From the NCBI GenBank assembly GCA_903914985.1, contig CAIWRE010000299.1, positions 1 to 5,563 of the forward strand: 5,563 nt of DNA. The letters run 5' to 3'. The stretch is from an uncultured beta proteobacterium (GTDB lineage Bacteria > Pseudomonadota > Gammaproteobacteria > Burkholderiales > Burkholderiaceae_C). Below, piece by piece: positions 1 through 4,498 of this stretch. Below the pieces are notes generated by a model. The model had not been told where the DNA came from, did no database searches, and saw nothing but the letters and a program-made list of their open reading frames with translations. The position numbers and the translations under genes were made by a program. Within the stretch, counting starts at the first letter, position 1. Every line of letters starts with the position of its first letter.

Positions 1-255
1 CAGGGCATGGGCGAAAGCCAGCAACTCGCGGGTTTCGGGGTCCACTTCCACAGCCGCTTTGCCAGCGTTTTGGTTGATCCGGCTGATCACGCTGCCTGCC
101 TGGTAGCGTGAGTATTTGGCTTCAATCCTCTGCACTTCGGCAATGGCTGCCTTGGCAGCTTGGCGTGTGGCACGCTCGTCCTGCGTGTCGATTTGGATGC
201 TGCATGGGCTGGCCATGGCAACAAAATCAAACTGCAAGGAACGCCAGCGTGCCAC
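1..255 (-). CDS. apbE: ApbE-family FAD:protein FMN transferase, N-terminal part (cut by window edge)
   Basis: ApbE enzymes transfer FMN from FAD onto a Thr or Ser of a target protein by a phosphoester bond, Mg-dependent. Only the first 85 residues are inside the window; the gene continues past position 1. Visible family features are the N-terminal strand FDFVAMASPC (residues 9-18, in place of the usual M-G-S/T) and the helix IEAKYSRY (44-51), followed by SVISRIN (55-61) and DPET (72-75). The catalytic and metal-binding C-terminal regions are not visible. The start is uncertain. I chose GTG at 255 because a weak GAG lies 7 nt upstream and the strand before MASPC must be included. TTG at 261 is possible, while ATG at 216 would remove a conserved strand. 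With this start there is no signal peptide. It is the last visible gene of the operon, 8 bp after the DUF3570 stop. Confidence 0.88.
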   Translation of the reverse strand, partial: MARWRSLQFDFVAMASPCSIQIDTQDERATRQAAKAAIAEVQRIEAKYSRYQAGSVISRINQNAGKAAVEVDPETRELLAFAHAL

Positions 256-263
256 AGTCAAGC

Positions 264-1448
264 TCAGAAGCGGTAGGTCAGACCCACTTGCCAGAAGGTG
301 GCACGGAAATCGTCCAGGTTGGGGCTGCCAGCGCCGCCCAGATGCAGCGCTGCTTTCTGGCTGTAGCTCTCAAACTTCACGTCGGCCACCGTGTTTTCGG
401 TGATGGCATAGGCTGCTTTGAGCGACCAGGTCAGCGCGCCAAAGGCGGCCAGTCGTTGGTCGGTGGATTGGTTGCTTCCCCAGTTGTCCAGCGCACGTCC
501 CACCACCGCGTCCAAGTCGTACGCACCCTGGGAATTCAAGATGGGATCGAGGTAAAAACTGGCCGCGCTTTGGCTGTAGTAGCGCACGCCGGGCGTCAGC
601 GTCAAACGACCCATGGGTTGTCCCCATTCCACACCCATGGTGTGCGATTGCACGCCGAAGGTGTCGCTGTAATAGCGGTAGCTGGTGCGCAAGGCGGCAT
701 CGGCGGGCTCCACGTAATGGTTCCAGCGCGCCAGACCGATCCATGCGCTGCGCTGGTCGGGGCGTTGGTCCAATGTCTTGTAAGGGTCGTCGTAATAGCC
801 CTGGCCGTCACTGCGTGTCAGGTTGAACTGAACGATGTCGCCGGGGGTAAGCACCTGTGTGACACCGACCATGAACTCCTGTGTCCGTTTTTGTTTGTCC
901 AGGGGGTCGGTGTGGCGGCCGATGCGGTCGGTACTCAGGCCATAACCCACAGTCCAGGTGCGGTTGTTGTCTTCGGTGGACCAACGCGCATCCAGACCAA
1001 GGGCATTGGATTGGTAGTCGTGTTCGGTGGAGTTGGCAAGGCTGACAGACCAGGCCGAGCGGGCAAAGTAGCGCGTCACTTTGACGTCATACGCATTGCG
1101 CTCGTCACTCATTTGGCTGGCGCCGGAGTCCGCGGAACCTTGCGTGTGCCAGCGCGGTGACGCACCCGAGACGCTGTCGAGCACGGTGGAGGCCTCAACC
1201 GACCAGTCGCCGGCAATCGGCGCCTGAATGTACAGCGATGGCGCAGTCACTTGCACGCGGTCCCAGCCGGCCTGGCTGTCCGCGTAATTGCTGTATTTCA
1301 CGGCGACCGTGGTTTTTTCGGGGGCGTTTTCAGCCGTGGCCAGTACGGGAGCCAGGCTGGCCAGTGCTGCGAGGCCGGGAAGCATCAGAGACGCCAGTGA
1401 AACGCTGGCCGCGCTACGTTGGGCAATAGGGGTATTGGATTTTTTCAT
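264..1448 (-). CDS. DUF3570 protein, exported, probable outer-membrane beta-barrel; candidate flavinylation substrate
   Basis: A 394-residue protein recognised as DUF3570, a family without an established function. It begins MKKSNTPIAQ and has a hydrophobic segment with a likely signal peptidase I site after LATA (residue 39). The mature part has many alternating, aromatic-rich stretches such as SLYIQAP and LRTSYRYYS. It ends GLTYRF with a terminal Phe, the usual C-terminal signature of outer-membrane barrels. Residues 91-97 read DSVSGAS, which fits the ApbE attachment consensus D-x-x-S/T-G/S-A-T/S. The ATG at 1448 is preceded by AGGA with 6 nt spacing. A longer frame to 1568 exists but runs back through the DUF4266 gene and would bury the signal peptide. 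It lies 13 bp after the DUF4266 stop and 8 bp before apbE. The barrel location and flavin binding are inference; the family call is firm. Confidence 0.9.
   Translation of the reverse strand: MKKSNTPIAQRSAASVSLASLMLPGLAALASLAPVLATAENAPEKTTVAVKYSNYADSQAGWDRVQVTAPSLYIQAPIAGDWSVEASTVLDSVSGASPRWHTQGSADSGASQMSDERNAYDVKVTRYFARSAWSVSLANSTEHDYQSNALGLDARWSTEDNNRTWTVGYGLSTDRIGRHTDPLDKQKRTQEFMVGVTQVLTPGDIVQFNLTRSDGQGYYDDPYKTLDQRPDQRSAWIGLARWNHYVEPADAALRTSYRYYSDTFGVQSHTMGVEWGQPMGRLTLTPGVRYYSQSAASFYLDPILNSQGAYDLDAVVGRALDNWGSNQSTDQRLAAFGALTWSLKAAYAITENTVADVKFESYSQKAALHLGGAGSPNLDDFRATFWQVGLTYRF
1158..1178 (-). other. Candidate ApbE flavin-attachment motif (DSVSGAS) inside the DUF3570 gene
   Basis: The seven codons read Asp-Ser-Val-Ser-Gly-Ala-Ser (residues 91-97). 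The published ApbE target consensus is D-g-x-s/t-s/g-A-T/S, with FMN linked to the final Thr or Ser. Every fixed position is satisfied here, with Ser97 as the would-be acceptor. The motif lies about 52 residues after the predicted signal cleavage site, within the exported part of the protein, and apbE follows in the same operon. The match is seen in the sequence; modification is inferred. Confidence 0.6.
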
Positions 1449-1454
1449 GGTAGT

Positions 1455-1458
1455 TCCT
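1455..1458 (-). promoter_or_regulatory. Ribosome binding site fixing the DUF3570 start
   Basis: On the minus strand AGGA sits 6 nt before the ATG at 1448, in the 13-bp gap after the DUF4266 stop. This supports the short start with a clean signal peptide over the frame extension to 1568. Confidence 0.7.
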
Positions 1459-1461
1459 GAC

Positions 1462-1698
1462 TTAATTGCAGCCACAGCCGCCACCGCCCACGCCGTAGCC
1501 GCCGCTGGAGTTTTCTTTGCTGCCGTAGGTGTGCTGCACAAATTGCTGCTCCAGCGGATCAGCCTCAAAAGTCATCATGGGTTTGGCCAGATTGCCTTTT
1601 TCCCAGGCGTTGACGGACGGCAGGTTGCTGCACCCGCTGAGCGAGGTGAGGGCGGCGGCGCCCAGCAGGGCGGCAGCGCGAATCAGAGTCGTTTTCAT
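1462..1698 (-). CDS. Small DUF4266 lipoprotein with Gly-rich C-terminal Cys-X-Cys tail
   Basis: A 78-residue protein recognised as DUF4266, function unknown. Residues 1-22 form a lipoprotein signal with lipobox LSGC; Cys23 would be the lipidated N-terminus, leaving a mature chain of only 56 residues. The middle holds the family-type segment AWEKGNLAKPMM (31-42) and SKE near 60-62. The tail from residue 66 is almost all Gly and ends GGGGCGCN, with Cys75 and Cys77. Ser26 and Asn24 follow the lipidated Cys with no Asp at +2, so outer-membrane sorting is expected if standard Lol rules apply. AAGGA lies 7 nt upstream of the ATG. It sits 12 bp after the TlpA-like gene and 13 bp before DUF3570. The paired Cys next to a thioredoxin suggests metal binding or a redox thiol pair; this is inference. 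Confidence 0.9.
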   Translation of the reverse strand: MKTTLIRAAALLGAAALTSLSGCSNLPSVNAWEKGNLAKPMMTFEADPLEQQFVQHTYGSKENSSGGYGVGGGGCGCN

Positions 1699-1710
1699 GG
1701 TGTTTTCCTT

Positions 1711-2211
1711 TCAGTCTTTGAGGTTCAGGGCGCGACGAATTTGTCCTTCAAGCTCGGCCCGTTGTTCGGGTTTGAAGCCACTGTGCATGCTGATCACCCG
1801 CCCATCGGCACCGATCAGTACGGAGGTGGGCATGCCTTGGATGGCATAGGCCTTGGGGGTTTTGCCGCTGGTGTCAAAAGCCACGTCGAAGGCGGCAGGC
1901 GTGTCTTTCAAGAATGCTTGGGCATCGGCGGGCTTTTGGTCCAGGTTGACCGCCACGACGCGCAGGCCTTGGGCCTTGTACTTGGCTTGCATCTCACCCA
2001 TCCAGGGGAAAGACTGTTTGCAAGGGCCGCACCAGGAGGCCCAAAAGTCCAGGTACACCACTTTGCCCGAGTAGGCACTGAGTGCCACGGGGGCTGTTGG
2101 GCCGGGCAGTTCAAAAGCGGGTGCCGCTTGCCCGGGCTGGACCGCCCACAGAGGAAATGCGCACAGTGCAGCCGACAGGCCGACAGCGATCAGGGAGCTG
2201 AGTTTTTTCAT
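1711..2211 (-). CDS. TlpA-type periplasmic thioredoxin-like protein
   Basis: A 166-residue protein of the TlpA/ResA branch of the thioredoxin fold. Residues 1-23 (MKKLSSLIAV to PLWA) form a Sec signal peptide with a probable cleavage after Ala23. The fold shows VVYLDFWASWCGPC, with active-site Cys61 and Cys64, and a GMPTS cis-Pro loop with Pro128. Length is normal for a soluble exported member. It should reduce or oxidise thiols in the periplasm; known relatives serve cytochrome c maturation or copper-site assembly. Here it heads an operon with DUF4266, DUF3570 and apbE, so the Cys-X-Cys lipoprotein is an obvious candidate partner (inference). ATG 2211 was chosen because the signal peptide begins there; it has no Shine-Dalgarno. 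A GTG at 2253 in the same frame would add 14 residues before the signal and coincides with the predicted transcription start. Confidence 0.93.
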   Translation of the reverse strand: MKKLSSLIAVGLSAALCAFPLWAVQPGQAAPAFELPGPTAPVALSAYSGKVVYLDFWASWCGPCKQSFPWMGEMQAKYKAQGLRVVAVNLDQKPADAQAFLKDTPAAFDVAFDTSGKTPKAYAIQGMPTSVLIGADGRVISMHSGFKPEQRAELEGQIRRALNLKD

Positions 2212-2258
2212 AGGTGTGAGGCTAATGAATGTTGAGAATTTGATGAATTTCACGAATC

Positions 2259-2286
2259 ATAATAGATTCTAGGGAAAATTTCCCAA
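2259..2286 (-). promoter_or_regulatory. Predicted sigma70-like promoter of the TlpA-DUF4266-DUF3570-apbE operon
   Basis: On the minus strand TTGGGA (2286-2281, 4/6 to TTGACA) and TATTAT (2264-2259, 5/6 to TATAAT) are separated by 16 bp. Initiation would fall near 2252, giving a leader of about 40 nt before the ATG at 2211. The palindrome at 2272-2284 lies in the spacer and touches the -35 box, a typical place for repression. The call rests on motif match only. Confidence 0.45.
2272..2284. promoter_or_regulatory. Perfect 13-bp odd palindrome GGGAAAATTTCCC, operator candidate
   Basis: Arms GGGAAA and TTTCCC flank a single central A at 2278. It overlaps the -35 box and spacer of the predicted leftward promoter, so a bound protein would block RNA polymerase. 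Similar elements recur at 2326 and 2365. The binding protein is unknown; the divergently encoded DUF6502 protein is one candidate. Confidence 0.45.
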
Positions 2287-2325
2287 AAATATTTATCAAT
2301 AAATGCGGTTTTCGCAAATTTTTTC

Positions 2326-2338
2326 GGGAAAATAGCCC
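2326..2338. promoter_or_regulatory. Second GGGAAAAT element (GGGAAAATAGCCC)
   Basis: It matches the palindrome at 2272 at 11 of 13 positions. GGG and CCC are symmetric, and runs of five T (2320-2324) and five A (2340-2344) extend the symmetry outward, with one mismatch (2325/2339). As RNA it is not followed by a U run on either strand, so I read it as a protein site rather than a terminator. Confidence 0.4.
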
Positions 2339-2364
2339 TAAAAATACCTAATCCTCTGGATTCA

Positions 2365-2384
2365 GGGAAAATTAAATCGTTTCC
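2365..2384. promoter_or_regulatory. Third GGGAAAAT element with a spaced TTTCC arm
   Basis: GGGAAAAT at 2365-2372 is followed by TTTCC at 2380-2384, giving GGAAA-N9-TTTCC. It is the most diverged of the three elements and ends 13 bp before the DUF6502 ATG, where it could affect rightward transcription or translation. Confidence 0.3.
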
Positions 2385-2397
2385 ATTTGTTTTGACC

Positions 2398-3327
2398 ATG
2401 CCGCCACGCCCTGAGAACCCTGATTCAACGCCTTCCGGCGCGGGCTTGCCTGAGCCTGCGTTGGCGGCGCAGGCGCTCTCGCAGTTGCTGCGACCGCTGG
2501 CGCGGCTGATGATTGACCACGGGGTGCAGCTGCCGGCCATGCTGGAGTTGCTCAAATCTGCGCTGGTCGATGAGGCGCAGGAGGCGTATGCACTGGACCA
2601 CAAAGGCAGTTCGGATACGCGTATCGCCTTGCTCACTGGCGTGCACCGCAAAGATGTGCGCCGCTTGCGCGACGCGCCGCATTTGGCGCAGGAACCCAGC
2701 AACATGCTCCCGCTGGCGGCATCGGTGGTGGCGCGCTGGATCAGTGACCCCCGGTTTCTCAACACCGACCAAAGCCCCCGCTTGCTCGCACGCACGCCGG
2801 GACGCGGCACCGCTGGCGAACCCGACTTCACCGCGCTGGTTGCTGAAATCAGCCGTGACCTGGGCGCACGAAGCGTGCTGGACGAGTTGGTGCGCCTGGG
2901 CGTGGTGGAGCGGCGCGACGACGGCATGGTTGCTTTGCGCGTGTCGGGATTCGTGCCGCAGGATGGACGCGGGGAGTCGTTTTATTTCCTCACCGCCAAC
3001 CTCGCTGACCACCTTTCGACCTCGGTGCACAACCTCAAGCCCGGCCAGACCGGGCCCTTGATGCTGGAGCAAAGTGCTTTTGCGCAGGGGCTCTCGGCCG
3101 ATCAGGCCGGACAGTTGCATGCGCTGGCGCGTCGCCTGTGGGCCAAAACCTTGCAACAATTTTTGCAAACCGCAGCGGTGGCCGAGCAGCGCAGTGCGGC
3201 CAGCGGAGATGAAAGTCACCGGGTGCGATTTGGGGTTTATTTTTACGATACGCAGCAGGAGCAGGGAGCTCCCGCGATCGAGGCGGGGCCGGTACCCGCA
3301 CCTGCCGCAAGGAAAGTCAAGAAATGA
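2398..3327 (+). CDS. DUF6502 family protein, possible DNA-binding regulator
   Basis: A 309-residue cytoplasmic protein without signal peptide or membrane segment, recognised as DUF6502; the family has no established function. After a Pro-rich start, residues 24-56 (LSQLLRPLARLMIDHG and onward) form the conserved N-terminal helices. Residues 72-92 (SDTRIALLTGVHRKDVRRLR) have a helix-turn-helix look. Residues 144-183 (VAEISRD, DELVRLGVVER, MVALRV) resemble a winged-helix unit, followed by FVPQ. The C-terminal half is helical, ending in a Pro/Ala-rich, basic tail (ARKVKK). ATG 2398 was chosen; an in-frame TTG at 2392 would add two residues, and neither start has a clear Shine-Dalgarno. Its stop overlaps the DUF5666 start by 4 bp, so the two are probably translationally coupled. 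A regulatory role is inferred from the HTH-like pattern and the divergent position. Confidence 0.88.
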   Translation: MPPRPENPDSTPSGAGLPEPALAAQALSQLLRPLARLMIDHGVQLPAMLELLKSALVDEAQEAYALDHKGSSDTRIALLTGVHRKDVRRLRDAPHLAQEPSNMLPLAASVVARWISDPRFLNTDQSPRLLARTPGRGTAGEPDFTALVAEISRDLGARSVLDELVRLGVVERRDDGMVALRVSGFVPQDGRGESFYFLTANLADHLSTSVHNLKPGQTGPLMLEQSAFAQGLSADQAGQLHALARRLWAKTLQQFLQTAAVAEQRSAASGDESHRVRFGVYFYDTQQEQGAPAIEAGPVPAPAARKVKK

Positions 3328-4484
3328 AACGGTTGTTGGTTTCAGGCGCGCCGATTCAGCGCCGCCATGCATTGTTGCTAGCTGCCGCAGGAATTGCCGG
3401 TTGCGGCGGCGGGGAAGGCGGTGGCTCGGGGACAGACACCGGAGCGCTTCCGGGCACCGGCGGTACCGGAATTTTCGCAGCGGGCCCTATTTCGGGCTTT
3501 GGCAGCGTGATCCTCAAAGGCATCAAGTTCGATGACCAGGCGGCATCGGACGCGGGTCGGATCTTGGTGGACGGCGTCCGTGCGGCGTCAGACGCCCTGC
3601 GCTTGGGCATGGTCGCCTCAGTGGCGGGCCAGCAGGCCGCAGGCCAGGCCGGCCAAGCCACGGCCAGCAGCATTGAAGTATGGTCCATCGCCCGGGGCCG
3701 TGTGACCCAGATTGAGAACGGCGTCTTGACGGTGGCGTGCATGTCAATACAAACCGACGCCACGACCGTGTTTGACGGTGTTTCTGGGCTTGCAGGTTTA
3801 AGGGAAGACATGGCGGTCGTGGTGTGGGGCTTGCAGGCTGGTACCACTGGCTGGAAAGCGACCCGCTTGGCGAGGGTTGTGGACGCGACTACGACTGCCG
3901 CCACCGGAAGGGTTGTGGTTGATGGCGGGCATTTTTATATCAACGATTTGCGCTTGTACGGCGCTGCGCCGGCACCATTGACCGAAGGTGCCTGGGTGCG
4001 CGTGCAAGGGCAATCAGTGGATGGCGAGCGCTTGGCGCTGGAAAGTGTTCAGGTCCTGCAGGGGGACGGCACCGCCGCGGTCGCAGATGGTTTGGTGGAG
4101 ATCGAGGGCTATGCCACCTCTGAACTGCGCAATGGCCAATTTCAATTGGGCCAGTGGTTGGTCGACGTCAGCGCCATCAACCCGCCCGTCGTGGTGACAT
4201 TGGGTGAGCGCCTTGAAGCGACGGGGACATTTGCCAACGGGGTGTTGCATGCACAGACGCTGCACATTGACCAAGACGACGAGGCCCATGAGTTGGAAAT
4301 TGAGGCCAGGATCGAATCCTTTACCAGCCTGGCGAACTTTGTTCTGCGGGGTCAGCGCTGCGACGCCAGCGGCGCAGCGATTCCTGAAGGCGTGGCCAGG
4401 CGTCTGACGCAGGGCGTCAAGGTCAAGGTGATCGGCAGCGCTTCAGGCGATGTGCTCGTGGTGGACCAACTCGAACTCGCCTGA
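3324..4484 (+). CDS. DUF5666 repeat lipoprotein with Tat-like signal
   Basis: A 386-residue exported protein recognised as DUF5666; function unknown. The N-terminus has paired Arg in QRRHALLLAAAG, a short hydrophobic stretch and lipobox IAGC, with Cys27 as the likely lipidated residue. The RR pair and weak hydrophobicity resemble Tat lipoprotein signals, but the full Tat consensus is not met. A Gly-rich linker (28-52) follows. Then come about five related beta-rich units, near residues 54-121 (starting GPISGFGSVI), 124-186, 193-246, 256-316 and 324-385, each about 60 residues with a repeated pattern of G-R-V or E-G/A start and an L-G/T-x-G-x-V-x-V-x-G end. AAGGAAA lies 8 nt upstream of the ATG, which overlaps the DUF6502 stop as ATGA. 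It is probably a surface or periplasmic lipoprotein whose partner is unknown. Confidence 0.87.
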   Translation: MKRLLVSGAPIQRRHALLLAAAGIAGCGGGEGGGSGTDTGALPGTGGTGIFAAGPISGFGSVILKGIKFDDQAASDAGRILVDGVRAASDALRLGMVASVAGQQAAGQAGQATASSIEVWSIARGRVTQIENGVLTVACMSIQTDATTVFDGVSGLAGLREDMAVVVWGLQAGTTGWKATRLARVVDATTTAATGRVVVDGGHFYINDLRLYGAAPAPLTEGAWVRVQGQSVDGERLALESVQVLQGDGTAAVADGLVEIEGYATSELRNGQFQLGQWLVDVSAINPPVVVTLGERLEATGTFANGVLHAQTLHIDQDDEAHELEIEARIESFTSLANFVLRGQRCDASGAAIPEGVARRLTQGVKVKVIGSASGDVLVVDQLELA

Positions 4485-4498
4485 GATCGCCCTGACCG

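Larger units (their letters stand above)
2212..2397. promoter_or_regulatory. AT-rich divergent intergenic regulatory region
   Basis: This 186-bp gap separates the leftward TlpA operon from the rightward DUF6502/DUF5666 operon and is much richer in A/T than the flanking genes. It contains a leftward sigma70-like promoter (2259-2286), three related GGGAAAAT elements, and a small inverted repeat TGCG-N5-CGCA at 2304-2316. I could not pick a convincing rightward promoter; 2339-2352 is A/T-rich but has no good -35 partner. No coding frame or RNA gene is apparent. Confidence 0.75.

Noticed and set aside
108..1160. 350-codon open frame on the plus strand opposite DUF3570
   Set aside because: It is antisense to a recognised family gene with a signal peptide and ribosome binding site; its product is rich in Gly/Val/His without any family pattern, as expected from a high-GC antisense frame.
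1449..1568. 40-codon N-terminal extension of the DUF3570 frame
   Set aside because: It overlaps the DUF4266 gene and would place a non-signal sequence before a clean signal peptide; the AGGA before ATG 1448 fixes the start.
1288..2235. 315-codon plus-strand open frame spanning three minus-strand genes
   Set aside because: It runs antisense across the DUF3570 signal region, DUF4266 and the TlpA-like gene, all of which have clear domain or signal features. No recognisable domain or start signal was seen.
2320..2344. Hairpin with T and A runs as a rho-independent terminator
   Set aside because: The stem has only a GGG/CCC core plus A/T pairs, and no U run follows it on either strand; it lies upstream of both operons where no transcript needs to end.
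2425..3372. 315-codon minus-strand open frame opposite DUF6502
   Set aside because: Composition is dominated by Arg, Gln and His, typical of an antisense shadow, and DUF6502 on the plus strand is a recognised family.
3774..3794. DGVSGLA in the DUF5666 protein as a second ApbE target
   Set aside because: It resembles the flavinylation motif, but Leu replaces the Ala after Ser-Gly and no Thr or Ser acceptor follows at the required place.
4485..4498. Terminator between the convergent DUF5666 and dsbD genes
   Set aside because: The gap is only 14 bp and shows no stable inverted repeat or T run.
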